Source: Saksenaea vasiformis B4078 (lineage: Eukaryota; Mucoromycota; Mucoromycetes; Mucorales; Saksenaeaceae). From it: a DNA stretch of 64,000 nucleotides. How positions within the stretch are numbered: the first letter of the stretch is position 1; every line of letters starts with the position of its first letter. The notes under the pieces were generated by a model. It was not told the DNA's origin and searched no databases. It saw only the letters and a list, made by a program, of their open reading frames with translations. The DNA lies in NCBI GenBank assembly GCA_000697055.1, contig JNDT01001732.1, positions 1 through 64,000 on the forward strand. Direction: 5' to 3'. This document shows, piece after piece, positions 24,795 through 37,474 of this stretch. Both the position numbers and the translations under genes were made by a program.

Positions 24795-27700
24795 ATGAGT
24801 GTCGTACTGAACAGCCCTGCACCCGTCGAAGACCAAGCCAAGCTTCTTGATGAAGTCTTGAATGTTGTCAAGGTCCAGGCTCATCAAATGAAGAAATGCC
24901 TGGTATGTTACTTCCTTTGCTGTGGATGGCTATCTAGCCTTTGAAGAAGGGATTGACTTAGCCTGCTTCCCAGGAAAATAACAAGCTCATGGATGGCTTA
25001 AAGCATTGTTCAAATATGCTAGCAGAACTGCGTACATCGGCATTGACACCAAAAAACTACTATGAGCTATGTAGGTGCATTCTTTTTCGCTGTATTTTTT
25101 TGTCTCTTCTCGGTGTCTTTTTGCTGAGCTCTTGTGTATTAGATATGGCCATTTTTGATGCGCTGCGACATTTGACGATATTCCTGACCGAGGCACATAC
25201 CTCTGGACGTCATCACCTTGCGGACCTTTATGAACTTGTACAGTATGCTGGGAACATCGTGCCACGTTTGTACTTGATGATTACGGTTGGCTCTGCCTAC
25301 ATGGGTATGCCGGATGCTCCCGTGAGAGAGATTATGCGCGATATGATGGAAATGTCAAGAGGTGTCCAGCACCCAATTCGCGGTCTGTTTTTGCGTCATC
25401 ACTTGAGTGGTTTGACGAGAGATAGCCTCCCCGTCGGTGACAGCACTGGGTAAAAAAGAATGCCAAGATATTTCTATTTTAAGCATCTAATGATTTCCGT
25501 GTAGGCCTAGTGGCAATGTACATGAATCGATCACGTTCGTTTTGACAAACTTCACCGAGATGAACAAGCTTTGGGTCCGCCTGCAGCACCAAGGTCATTC
25601 TCGCGACCGCGAAAAGAGAGAAGCAGAACGTAAGGAGCTGCGTCTTTTGGTAGGAACAAACCTTGTGAGACTTAGCCAGCTGGATGGTGTGGATCTGGAG
25701 ACCTATCAATCGGTATGTCCTTTTATTTTTGATAACGTTAGAGAACGGCACTAACGTGATCGATAGACTATTCTGCCTGGTATTTTAGATCAAGCCGTCA
25801 GCTGTCGAGATGTTATTGCCCAGGAATATTTGATGGAAGTCATTATTCAGGTAAAATTGAACTTCATGATAACTTTTGTATAACACGACATAGGTTTTCC
25901 CTGATGAATTCCATCTTCGTACCTTGCAACCATTTTTGTCAGCCACAGCCCAACTTCACCCTCGAGTCAATGTGAAGCAAATCATCATCTCACTCATTGA
26001 TCGTTTGGCTGCTTATGCTAGCCGTGAGGCTGAAGGAGAATCTCCCGCGGAAGCCAGAAAGCAGCAAGAAGAAGCTGTCCGCCGTGCTGCTGAAGAAAAG
26101 AAGAGGAGACTTCAAGAAGGCTTGCAGGAAGACGAAGAAAGAGCGGAGCAGGAAACAACTGAAGAACCCCAGGAGCAGAATGAAGATAAGGAGGAAAGGG
26201 AAGAAGGTGAAGAAGAGGAAGAGAAGGAAGAAGAGAAAGCGGAAGAAACAGTTGAAGAACAAAAGGGTGAAGAAGTGTCTGAGGATGCTCCAGTTAAGAA
26301 AGTTCGAGGCATTCCCGAAGACGTGGAGCTGTTCGTGGTCTTTTGGGGTCAGATTGTTGAATTGGTCAAGGTAAAAAGAGATCGTGGATCGTGTTCTGCT
26401 CTTACAAACGATTCGTTTTATCTGGGAATAGGCTCGCCCTGATCTTTCCATTCAAGATTTGACCGCTTTATTGGTGTCTTTGATTAACCTGTCTTTGTCC
26501 TGCTATCCCGAAAAGCTTGAATATGTTGATCAGATTCTTGCTTATGCTAAGGATAAGGTCGTCCAGTACTCTGACTCTCCCGACCTCCACACCAAACCCA
26601 CCGAGGCAAACCTCCTTCAATTGCTTCTTGCTCCTATCAACAATTATCCTTCTGTGCTTACATTACTTGCTCTGGAGAATTATCAGTCCCTTCTTGCTTC
26701 GCAGCCTTTCAACACGCGCCGATCCGTGGCTCATGCTGTTGTTACGAGCATTCTGAAGAATGAAACCATTATTGATGCTCCTGAAGATGTTCATGGTGTA
26801 TTAGATCTTTGTGATGTATTGTTGCGTGACCAGAAGGATGCTCCTGTAGCAAGCACCACAGTTTCACCAATGTATGGCAACGTACGCGGAAATGCGACAG
26901 GCTTCACAAGCATTGAACAAGAGGAGTTCATAGAGGAGCAAGGATGGATGGCCAAGATCGTTCATCTTTTCCGATCTGACGATGAAGATAAGCAGTTCCT
27001 GGTACGTCCTTATTTATTTATTTATTTATTTATTTTGGTTAAAGAGCGCCTTCGGCTTACCTAATATATTAGTTGCTTTCTGCTGCAAGAAAGCAATTCG
27101 GGGATGGTGGTCAACGTATTCGATATACTTTCCCACCATTAATCTTCTCAGCTGCCAAACTTGCTCGTCGGTACAAGTTACTCGAGACACAAGTAAGTCC
27201 GAGAGTACGCTTTATCCTAAGTTATCCGAATTAACGAATGATTCTAGGATGAAATCTGGGAGAAGAAAACGTCTGCACTTTTCCGATTTATTCATCAGGT
27301 TATCTCGACCTTGTATCACAAGTGCGAATGCGCAGAATTATGTCTCAGCCTGTTCCTTCTAGCTGGTCAAAGCGCAGACGAGATCGGTTTTGAAGAAATT
27401 GCATATGAATTCTTCGTTGAAGCATTTACTATCTATGAGGAGTCGATTTCAGAGTCGAAGGCACAATTCCAAGCCATCACATGTATTGTGGGAGCATTAC
27501 AGAGAACGCGTGTATTCTCTTTCGAAAATTACGATACATTGATAACCAAGGCAGCACTCCATGGCTCTAAGCTTTTGAAGAAACCTGATCAATGTCGCGC
27601 TGTCTATCTCTCATCTCATCTGTGGTGGGCGACTGAGCGACAGGAAGGTGATGAAGAGCTGTTCCGAAAGGCTAAGCGAGCACTTGAATGTCTTCAGAAG

Positions 27701-28105
27701 GCTTTGAAGATCGCTGACAGCTGCATGGATGCAACCACAAATGTGGAATTATTTGTGGAAATTCTGAACCGTTACATTTACTACTTTGAAAATGGCAACG
27801 AAGAGGTAACAAAGTCACGAAGCGAATAATTTGCATTATTGACACAACGTATCCAGGTGACGGCCAAGTACTTGAACGGTTTGATCGATCTTATCAATAC
27901 GAACTTAAGCAATATGGACAACCCAGACCAGCACCCACCCACATCCAATTCGTCATCGCTTGTGGATCACACAGGGCCTGTATCTGAGTATGTGCGCCGT
28001 CACTTCCAAGCAACATTACTGCATTTGCAAAAAAGGAAGGAGCTCGCAGCAAGTGGAGAGTGGCAAGGAGCCAACTATGACGAGGTTGAACTATGTGACA
28101 TGTAA
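24795..28105 (+). CDS. VPS35: Retromer subunit Vps35
   Basis: Plus-strand gene starting [18 protein letters not shown] at 24795 (exon 1 to 24902, exon 2 from 24974) and ending at TAA 28103-28105. Conserved Vps35 blocks appear in order: [53 protein letters not shown], then [15 protein letters not shown] in the region that binds Vps26, and further helical repeats up to [18 protein letters not shown] near the C-terminus. Vps35 is the alpha-solenoid scaffold of retromer, which recycles cargo from endosomes. An acidic insertion of about 100 residues (Glu-rich, encoded near 26020-26330) interrupts the solenoid and is followed by normal sequence ([17 protein letters not shown]). The stop codon lies 109 nt from that of ADI1, which is convergent. 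Confidence 0.95.
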
Positions 28106-28214
28106 ACCCAGATCACCCTATTACGACGTAGATCATTTGAATGACGTGATTTGTGGGTAACATGATAGCCTATAGTTGATATATCCACAGGAAAAAGATA
28201 GATCTGTAATATCT

Positions 28215-28971
28215 TTAATGAGCAGTAATGTTAAACTCCTTCAAGTATTCGGAACGATACTTGTTCTCATCAGCCAATGGTCCTATTCGTCTCAAATCAG
28301 AGGGGCATACTGTTTCCAATCAAATTAACTTACTGTTGATGGGAGTCCACTGAGGTTCCTCTTTAAACAGTCGCATTGCCTTGATGTAGTTTTTCTCATC
28401 GGTTGTAAAACGATGATAGATACCAGAAGGCTGTTGTTTTACGTAATATTAGTCAAAACACACACAAAAAAGAAAAAAAAAAGAATCACTTGACTTACCA
28501 GGATGATCATATCACCCTTCTCCATGAAGATACGGATCCAGGTATCGTCTTCATCACGTACGTCGAAATAACCCGAGCCGTCAACAATGAAACGGATTTC
28601 CTCATCTTCATGAAGATGTCTATTGCATGGTGAGACAGGCTACCTTACTTTCTCGAGAGAAACTTTACTCGGCAAAAAACGACTTGACTTTTTCCTCATA
28701 AATCTGTCCCATAGCCTCTGGAGACACAACAATCTTAATAAAAGTCGTATAAGTTCCACGCCTATTTTCTCGAAAATTATTATATTACCTCGTCTCTGTT
28801 TTTGTAGTTGCGCTCGCGTGCAAGTTCGTTGATCTTGTCCAAAGCATCCGGACCATCAAATCGCCAGTACAAGACGCCGACACGGCTTAAATCCTCGACA
28901 GACTTGATGATGCCACTATCGTGGGCTTGACGCTGATCAAGATCGGTATTATCATAAACGTAGGCTTTCAT
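28215..28971 (-). CDS. ADI1: Acireductone dioxygenase
   Basis: Minus-strand gene starting [20 protein letters not shown] at 28971, with introns near 28780, 28630, 28490 and 28320, and ending FNITAH then TAA at 28217-28215. The cupin metal motif [14 protein letters not shown] supplies two His and one Glu ligand. It is followed by [15 protein letters not shown] and a second cupin motif with PSGIYHRFT, the last metal His. The enzyme oxidises the acireductone intermediate of the methionine salvage pathway. The Fe form yields the methionine precursor and the Ni form an off-pathway product. Length is about 180 residues, as usual for the family. It is expected in cytosol and nucleus. Confidence 0.95.
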
Positions 28972-31409
28972 GGTATATGGAGTAGGGAGAGGTGAGCTAA
29001 GTAGACGGTTAAAGGGAAAGCGCACAGATAAAAATTGCTTTAGAAACGCGAGGAAAAAAAAAATTGACCGCAATGACGTATTCGGATCTTTGTTCAGTTT
29101 TGCACTACAAGTGGGATTTTTCACGTCGATCTAAGACACAATCTGACACAAAAATAACCATACTGAAGTCAGCGTATCATGCAATTACACGAATACTAAC
29201 CCACGCAACATTTTGCTCGAGAGATGTAAACATCCACAGTGATCAGTACAGTTGAAAACACTTACTGTATCTTTTGCTGAACCATACTCCAAGCTAGACC
29301 CACGGGTACCAGGGCCTACACCTTAAAGCGCCGAATCGTAGTACAAAGGAAAATAAGAGCTGGTATCGGAAAATTGAGCGATCTTAGAGCATTTGAAGCA
29401 ATAACACGTCTGTACGGCGGGCGCTGTCTTGCATCTTTTGATTTGTAAATGGGGAGCATCTACAACAAAGACGTGTCTATGGAAAGCTTTCAGGACACTA
29501 TTCCCTATTAACATGACTTTTCTAAGCTTGACTAGCCATCCCACTTTCTAAGCGGAGTACGCTTCTGTGAGAAATCTAATGAAAACTGAAATACATCACA
29601 GTCTCTTCCTACGATATTAACAAAGATCTGCAGCGTCTTCAGGTCCGATTTCGCCTTGCAGCTCGACCTTTGAAAGACTTTACTTTCTTAGTATACACAA
29701 ATATATGTACATATGTGTATGAATATATACATATATATTCTGGAGCGCTGGCGGCCACGCTGTTATACCTATGTTACAAGACCGAGGAAGAAATCATCAA
29801 AGCGAAAGGTGGAAACCTTATAGATCAGATGCCTCGCATGACCGGTTGAGAGACAGGATGGAAAGCTGTTGTCCTTGCAAAGTTCTTCACATTGAAGTTC
29901 TCTAATTAAGCAAACTTCCTTCTATGCAAATACAGGCCGTTCAGATTGAAACTCGGACGATCGATTGAAGGGAAATCGCACCATTGGAAATTGGTCGGTG
30001 CAAATCTTGCCTCTTTTGGATGAAGTGCCTCTCTTGCTTTCGCCGCGGCTTAGTTGGTCAAAATCTTAGCGCCTTTTGCGCATGGAAGGACTCTGGACGC
30101 TAGCATACAAGATGTTATACACTAACGGAAAGAAATACATTATTCACTCACGATGAAAAGAGCGTAATTAGTGATTATCAGAATCTGGTGACAATTACAA
30201 GCACCATCAGCGATGCTATAAAGACCGACCTTTCCCCCAACAACCGGTAGTGCACCCTTGGGGGGATCTAAGGAGTGTAATGTGAGAATATGCGATAATC
30301 TACATTGGCGACGTATACGTCTATGAAAAGATGAGGTCGATAGTACAAGTGTTAAAAGAAATTCTCGAGATAAAACGCTAGCTGCAATTTCATAGCTCCC
30401 TCCTTAAGATGCTTTCTTGCGAGCTTGAAGCTTTCATCTTTGCTAGTGTCTTTTTTTTGTGGTATGCCCACCTGCAGTGCATCCGTTTGCAACAAGACTC
30501 TTTCAATATTTCTTCAAGCAATGTTTCCTGGAGCAATCTCTCCTGTTGTAATTTGTTGGGTTTTAGTGTACACCTTTATACTTATCCTCCTATCGTATGT
30601 GGCTTTCAATTGCCGTTTCTATGAAGTTGCTTGAGGTATATCTTTGTATTATATTTTCTAGAAGAACAAACGCCTTCTGGTTAGCAGAGTTGTCTTCTGA
30701 GTCGTTCTGCTCGGTTTCTACACAATATCGTATGCGAACATGCAATGTAGAGCTGTGTTGGACAAAGCTGCAATATTCACAGTCAGACAAATCCAAGTTC
30801 ATTGCCCAGTGTCAAGCTTATAACCTTGCAATTACCAATCAATAGACAACAACAAAAAAAAGTAGACGCGTAAACAAATGTAGCTGTTTCCAAATAAAGA
30901 AGAATCTGAAAGAGTTTTCTTGACTGCTGCCTCAAACAGCTAAAGAGCAGTATCCTGTATACGTTATTAACACGTTACTGCTACTTCTGAGTTTGCTAGA
31001 AATTGCGAGAGATTTTCCTCTCTTCGCAGTAATGACAGCATGGAGTGTTCAAATATGCACCGTTTGCATAAGGAGGTTGAACGTGCTAGCATACTCTTTA
31101 TTGAATGGATTCTTACGCTACTCTATGTAAAGTTTGCATCCATCAAGAGCCAGGTCTGCGCTGAGGAGGGAATGAAATATGCGGTTATCAGTATATAGAT
31201 TGGCGATAAAATAATACTCTACTTGCGTCAACTTGGTACCAGATGAATGATGTAAGAATGAGTGACAACTGTGAATACAAATAGATATCATTTCACCAAC
31301 GGAATGTGACAAGAGGGAGCTCACTCAGCCAAGGTGGTTCCAACAGAAGTCTTGTAGGCTAAAATATAAACATGGAGAATGAATGATCCTGTACGTTTTG
31401 AAGAACTGG

Positions 31410-31670
31410 CACCCTTACCGGGATGGTTTTTTAAGAAGGACAGAGCCAAAGAAAAAAATATTCTTGCGTCTCTTTAAATACGGATCATTTTGGGTGGAAC
31501 CTATCCTTATCGTGAGACGTTTTTACTGCTTCCGATGGGATCCTGGGAATCCATCACTTGGAGTACCCACAATGCATGACTCTGGTTATCCAGGCGCGAA
31601 CTATTCCTTGGATTAACGCAAAACGGCTTACTTCTCAGCGCAAAGACTCATCGCTTTCCAGCGCGAAAGT
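31410..31670 (+). repeat. Dispersed repeat family, copy B
   Basis: Plus-strand copy. Its 3' half (about 31551-31666) is the inverted match of copy A, with an extra stretch of about 20 nt near 31630-31650. Its 5' half shares ACCGGG, then GCGTCTCTTTAA and AACCTAT spaced alike, with the copy near 36.9 kb. No intact open frame spans it. Confidence 0.65.
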
Positions 31671-32072
31671 TATTCGGCTTGGACGTCTCATAATATTTAT
31701 CTGACGCAAACGTTGACTCCAAATCCAGTAAATTGTTCGAGAGATTGTGTATGGACATGTACTTCTGCTTCTATCACCTTGGTGTAGTGAATGAAGCATT
31801 CGTGTAACGAGTCCAGATATTATCAACTTTTTCGCGAGCACCTTACCTTTGTTTCGTCATAAAGTGTTAGAAAATACTGATGTAGCTGTAGAGGTTACTA
31901 TTAAGGGTAAGCGCTGTTGAGAAGAGCTTGCTGACATTATGAGAAAGACCAATACTGTTGCAGTGGCAGCAAGTACGAGAAGGATTGGCTACTCAAATAT
32001 GCAGTTTGCCCCCGGCCAAGTCCTTGATTTGAAATAAGGAAAGAGTAAGGTGGTAGGTAAGAAAACAACTAC

Positions 32073-32242
32073 AGTAGATACTCGATATAAGAATACCCAC
32101 GGTAGACAGAAAATCTATTCCTTTATTGAGAATATTCTCCAAGTGAACTTTGTAGCATAGTATCTACCGAGCTTGTTCCCCTGAGAAGTATTTTTTATAT
32201 CAAGATTATTCTTATATCGAATATTCTTATGAGTATCTACTG
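32073..32242. mobile_element. TA-flanked MITE with pogo-like termini
   Basis: A 170-bp element whose ends are inverted repeats: both start CAGTAGATACTC, perfect for 12 nt, and both go on to CGATATAAGAATA, the right end after an extra 11 nt. It is flanked by TA on each side (32071-32072 and 32243-32244), the target duplication of Tc1/mariner-superfamily elements. CAG termini followed by CGATATAA-like sequence resemble pogo/Tigger elements. It has no coding capacity, so it is a non-autonomous element. Confidence 0.8.
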
Positions 32243-34658
32243 TATAAAACTTTTCTGCGTTAACGTTGAAAAAATGTTTTATTACGGCAATTGGCTGGAG
32301 AAAAGTACCAATATCTTATGTCGATTATTTCTACAAGTATATCGGTAGAAATTGGTTGAGCCTATTTGTTGCTCATCGAAACGTTTACCTGCTCGACATA
32401 GGACAGCCAGTTGCAACTGAAGTAATTCTTCAAACGCCTTCTTTAACAGTTGTTTCTATATATCCTGTGCTGCAGAGCCATGGTGAGTCTCTCTTAAACT
32501 AGCCTAAAATCTCTGTGATAGCGCGCTCGGTCAGTACATTTGTTTACGTCCAGTGAATATGACAACATGGAAAACTTACAGGGAAGTGGATGCGCCTTTG
32601 ACAAACATAGGTCATACGTTTTTATCACCGTGCAAATGCTGCATTTGTTCTATGATCGCGATTTGCGAAGGTGTCTTCCACGGTGCTTGATTCAGCTTAC
32701 ATATACGTATTTATTGATTGAATTTTTATTTATTTATTTAGATCATTTCAAATATCTAGAAAAGCGAAAAGCATCACATAAATTTTCTGATTGGGACAAC
32801 AAATATCCGCAGAAAAGTTTGCATAATCAGGAAGACATCCTCGTCAGCCGTAAAACAGTAGTATATCGCGACGGTCTTATAAAAGGCAATGTAAGAGGTA
32901 CAATAACAGGGTAATTCCTAAAATTTTTGTATAACAACAAATCAACGAATAGGAAAATGACCGCGACTATAAAATCACAAGAGTAGAAACGAAAACTCGC
33001 TCTCCAGATTAGCAGACTGGTAAATGTATCTTTGGTTATTAAGGAAGAAGAACCCTGCATATCTTGTTTGTGGGGCGACATATCAATATCACATACGTTA
33101 AGAAAATTCACAGGAAAAGGTGGAGCCAAATGCCATAAGTTCGAATGGGGAGAAAATGGATGGCTGCTTACGGTAAGACGACATTCGTGAGCTTTAAAGG
33201 AACGGCACCCAGCTTGGCTAGCGCAGTTAGGAAGAAATTGAAGCAGGAGTCAAAGGTGAGGATGGCGTTCCGCGCTGAATATAGATGAGACGCACACACA
33301 TGTCCAAAAGCTTGTGGCAGTGGGCAATTGGTTAATGTTCGCGGCGCACTGGGCAGGTCTCTTCACGTGGTTCTCAGATGCACAAGCTGTAGCATTATGC
33401 GGAATAGAAACTTGAGTACCAGCAGAAATATCTGGGTAATTGATTCATTACAAGACCACCTATGAAACAAAAGACAACCAAAGTTCAAAGCTAGCTGCGG
33501 GGATAGACGCTTAGCAACATATATGGGTGAGAAGTGATCAAGCCGTTAAGCAAAAACACGATATTTCATTACTTCCAAAACTAACAAAAATTGTAGTGGC
33601 GCGATCGTGCATTTCGTCAAGAGAATTTATTGTTAAGTGCATCCGGAGAAGAATCTTTGGTTGTTTTTTCAATAACACAGAGAGACCTACAGTTCCCCCG
33701 TTCCCCTTTCCTCCCCTGTCGATTTTGTTTGAGAACCCTTCTCAAATCACAGCTGTTACTGCAAATGCGTACTATAACGCGAGCTTACCTACACAAAACG
33801 CTACCATCAGATATATAGAGATTAACAAATGTAAGAATGTTCTTGGTATTGTGTTTCTCTGCATGATCAGTCAAGCTATTCCATAAATAACAAAACGTTG
33901 ACTAACTGCAAGAAAACCTATCAAAATTTTGCGATACGATGATTGGCTGGATACAATAGCTCGTTTTCCAAACCAACGAAGCTCTTTTTTCTTTTTCCCT
34001 TTTCTTTAGTTGTTGATTCGCGTTGTTAATGCATAGGACGCAGGATGCATGGGTTTAGTCTTATGGGACACAAAGCGTATTCTGATCTCCTCATGATCTG
34101 AACAAAGAAAGATATATTTCACAGGTCTGATGTGGGGTTTTGTAAAATAGCCAGGGATGGTGATGCACCAGACCAAGTTCTCTCTTTTTTTTTCTTTTTT
34201 CATATACCCTTCCTACCCCTGATTGCCGAGGCAGTGCATCATTAAGCTTAAACAAACACAAGTGCGATGGCAAATGTAGTAAATAGCATATGATACGATA
34301 CATATACATTGTTAAAATCGGCTTCTATTTTTCATGACTGGTTTTATTTGTTGTTTGCATACTGCTTTTGTTAGGAAGTATATAAGACAGATCTGGTCCA
34401 AAACTTTGATTGTATGAATTGTTTATTATCTTTGATTCTGTCAGGGATGAGAAAAAAAAGGAGATCTTAAAGCTATTATGTCTGTGTTAACGTGATAAGA
34501 TATGACGACGATGCAGGAGTGATAGGAGCATCGCTTCCCTTACTTTGAAATCTATCGTTTGGTAAATATAACCAAATATAGTCATCATGCATGAAGTCCA
34601 TAAAGTTTAAAAGGCCCTTTACTTTGCTGTGCCGTCGTACTTTTTTTTATTCTTTAAG

Positions 34659-35561
34659 ATGGATTCATTCAACTATCATCGTCAGGCCCCTTCCTCGCCA
34701 CTCCACAAAAAGAAATCGCCATTTGACACAGACCCCTATACGCCAATCGACGATCATAGACGGCCATCCGTCATATCAACGGAAGACTATAATCCATATA
34801 TTTTTCAACCTAATCCAGCCCAAAAGAAGCAACCAACCAAGCAGAATAAGCACGCATGTACCTATCCTCACTGTGGATGGAGCTTTAAGCGATTTGAACA
34901 TCTCAAGCGTCATATGCTTGTTCACACTGGAGAAAGACCACATGTCTGTCCATACCCAGGGTGCGGAAAACGGTTCAGTCGATCCGACAATTTCCATGCG
35001 CATTACCGAACACACACAAAGTACAAAATGCAGCAAGACCCCTACATCCCCGACAGATGCCCGCTGATACCAGGAACAGCACAACCACAACCACCACCAC
35101 CGCCATCAAATGCACTTCCACCTACAGCCAACCGTGAATGGGTGATTACTGATCATACTCTTTCCTGTTCAACAAACAACTACTCAGAAGCAACCAGTAC
35201 ACTATCACCTTCATCATCCTATTCAGACGACGAAAAACAACACATATGTACCCATCCTAATTGCTCCAGACGATTTAAAAGGTTAGAACATCTTAAACGG
35301 CACATGCGTATTCACACACTGGAACGCCCCTTCCAGTGTACTTATGCTGGATGTGAAAAGACCTTTTCCCGATCGGATAATCTGACGCAGCATCTGAAAA
35401 CACACGAACGCCGCGGTTTAAAGTACCTCCAGCCATCGTCAACCCTCACAGGGCATCGTCAACCTCTTGCATTTGTCGATTTCGTTTCATCTCATACTCA
35501 TCCTCAGGGACAATCATCCTCCATGCCTCCATCAATGCTCGGGTGGCAGCAACCATCCTGA
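34659..35561 (+). CDS. C2H2 transcription factor with two finger pairs
   Basis: Single-exon gene of 300 residues starting [13 protein letters not shown]. Two pairs of C2H2 fingers are visible: [20 protein letters not shown] with [20 protein letters not shown], and after a Pro/Ser/Thr-rich linker of about 80 residues, [20 protein letters not shown] with [20 protein letters not shown]. Each pair has the FKRxEHLKRH then FSRSDN order seen in the zinc-finger part of fungal Ste12/SteA-type and related stress regulators. The two pairs look like an internal duplication. Nuclear DNA binding is a safe inference; target genes are not. The protein ends in a Gln/Pro/Ser-rich tail. A TTTTTTTTAT tract sits just before the start. 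Confidence 0.9.
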   Translation: MDSFNYHRQAPSSPLHKKKSPFDTDPYTPIDDHRRPSVISTEDYNPYIFQPNPAQKKQPTKQNKHACTYPHCGWSFKRFEHLKRHMLVHTGERPHVCPYPGCGKRFSRSDNFHAHYRTHTKYKMQQDPYIPDRCPLIPGTAQPQPPPPPSNALPPTANREWVITDHTLSCSTNNYSEATSTLSPSSSYSDDEKQHICTHPNCSRRFKRLEHLKRHMRIHTLERPFQCTYAGCEKTFSRSDNLTQHLKTHERRGLKYLQPSSTLTGHRQPLAFVDFVSSHTHPQGQSSSMPPSMLGWQQPS

Positions 35562-37262
35562 CTTTTTTTTTGACTCTATTTTTGGCTTTTTTAAGAGGTA
35601 CTGTTCCAAATTGGTCCAGTTTTGGTCCAATCAAAATAAATCCATCCAGGACTCACTCGAAGTGAGAACCGGCCACATCCCTAAAACTATTACGACACGA
35701 TAGCTAAGACAGAATAGCGCAATATATTTGGTAGTATGTAACTGATGCACCGTCAGGAGTATATGTTTGGGGGTGATTTACAATGTTGTTTCTTCACATC
35801 AAATGGCGGAAGGGAAACGGCGTCAACCTGTGCCACCAAGGAGGTACGACGGTAAAGCTAAAGTAGCGCAAATGGTGACATTATGGATCCTTGCATGAAT
35901 AGTGTAACTTGATACACTAGCATAGGTACTATAAGACTTGTGCCTTTTATGAGTATGTTTTTCTTTTCTGTCAAGTCTGCATTAGTTTAGGATCGAAAAC
36001 GGAAGTTTCTGAGGAGCATCATCCATACAGTATCGCAACTATCTCTGAGCACTCTTTTCTTAAAGTCGTATGCATAGAAAAGCATGTCACACAAAAACGG
36101 CATCCTTTATCTAAAATTTTTGACATATGTAGGCGTTTCCCAAAGAAGTACTACAAATGCGGAATCCTTCCAAGGCAACCTTTGTCGCTAATGGCGGATA
36201 TTCTGGAGGTTTGTAAATACAAGTTCAGGTAATTCGTACTGAGTATATCTCCCCTCGTCATAATAATGTGAGCAAATACCGTTCCAATTTGGCTTTCTGT
36301 AACACTGCCTTCGAAAGTGTATATTGTTCCAGTTTCATTTCCTGAAATTAAGAACGGATGATCTAGAGTTGGCTTAAAGGCCATTTAGTGCAATTTAATG
36401 ACAAGACATCATCCTTATGTCTTGGAAATTTGATTTTCGGCATTATATCCTTCCTCATAGCTTGCCATTGAAGGAATGCACTCTTCTATAATCAAAATTG
36501 TATTCGAATGACGGGCCTCCTCTCTGCTATCATTCCCTGCCTACCATTCATTGAGCAAATTTTCACACTGATCTATATAAATTTTGGGGGAATTTTCCAC
36601 TAAGAGAGGAATGACACATACAGTCATTAATAGACCATTTACATCAACTCGGCCGTTCAATGGATGCGAAATTTATATAGAGCAACATGAAATTTCATTC
36701 ATGGTCAGTAAATGAAACGGAGCTTGGATGTCAAATTACTTACCCCTGAGGTATCTTCCCACGCACTGGCGGGTGCCACATTCTGCGCCATTTCAGCGGG
36801 GGCGCGTAGCGTGTTCATGGCTTCAAAGAGTGGCCAGCTTCTTTGTCTAGCGACCGAGAGTCAAAACAACAGATAAAAAATATGAATTCTTGTGTGTGTA
36901 GTCAATCCTGGTACCTACCGGGCGTACGTTTTATGTGGGAAACGGGGCTGAAGGAAAAAAGGAATTCATGCGTCTCTTTAAGCACTGCGAGTTCCGATTG
37001 GCGCGTTGAGGAACCTATTATAATAGGACAGCGCGATAAATGATATGTCACTTAGTTTCAATCCGCATAAGGTTTGGAGCTACTGGTGGATTCACTGTAA
37101 TGCCTTGAAGCCGTTCAACAAATACGTATAGCATTTTACCTTCCCGGTCGTTGAGGTGCGGAGAGTGCTCACGTATACTTTTGAAGACATGGTTTTGATA
37201 TCTGGTCACAAAATAAAATGAATATTCTTCATATCTCGAGCTCGACAATTATCCTTGGAGTC
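35562..37262. other. Spacer with repeat copy and TATA-like pair
   Basis: It contains a partial copy of the dispersed repeat (about 36883-37020). Two TATA-like tracts in inverted orientation (CTATATAAATTT near 36574 and AAATTTATATAG near 36668) lie 90 nt apart. A minus frame at 36151-36384 has no supporting context. No gene is supported. Confidence 0.5.
36883..37020 (+). repeat. Dispersed repeat family, copy C (partial)
   Basis: It begins TTGTGTGTGTAGTCAATCC then GGTACC and ACCGGG, matching the outer part of copy A, and continues to GCGTCTCTTTAA and AGGAACCTAT, matching the first half of copy B. The half shared by A and B is missing. Boundaries are approximate. Confidence 0.5.
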
Positions 37263-37474
37263 TCAGTCGCAGCATCTCATAATCATGGAGTAGAGCAATC
37301 AAACGGGCGACTGAACCTATCGCTTCATCTATAAAACTAGGTGTACGTGACGGACGAATAGCGCCCCATTACGACAAACAAATCCTTAAAACAGCACGAA
37401 CTCATAAGTGCCATTTCCTGCCTCTTTTTTTCCTTTCCAGTTTTCAAATATGTACCACTAGTAGCAGGAGGCAT
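37263..37474 (-). CDS. Possible small two-exon ORF, unidentified
   Basis: On the minus strand an ATG at 37474 opens MPPATSGTYLKTGKEKKRQE. A GTGCTG donor at 37397 and a CACCTAG acceptor at 37337 join in frame to SSFIDEAIGSVARLIALLHD and a stop at TAA (37265-37263), for about 54 residues. The second exon looks like an amphipathic helix. The same frame reopens just after the stop and runs to 37048, so this may be a decayed or longer gene. I do not recognise the family and treat it as tentative. Confidence 0.25.

Larger units (their letters stand above)
28972..34658. other. Gene-poor region, 5.7 kb
   Basis: No open frame here shows a recognisable domain, and the longer ones (30409-30624, 32540-32914, 32827-33129 minus, 33527-33886) overlap on opposite strands and are AT-rich. 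The region holds a TA-flanked MITE (32073-32242), a copy of a dispersed repeat (about 31410-31670) and an AT-rich palindromic tract near 29695-29745. A gene made of very short exons could still be missed. Confidence 0.55.

Noticed and set aside
25990..26451. Long minus-strand Phe/Leu-rich frame inside VPS35
   Set aside because: It is the antisense shadow of the Glu-rich insertion of Vps35.
30035..30110. GGCTTAGTTGGT sequence like a tRNA D-arm
   Set aside because: No matching TTCGA-type T-arm or closing acceptor stem at the right distance, so no cloverleaf can form.
36151..36384. Minus frame with HPFLISGNETGTIYTFEG, resembling one WD40 blade
   Set aside because: A single blade-like stretch with no adjoining repeats, splice partners or start context. 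Probably chance or a relic.
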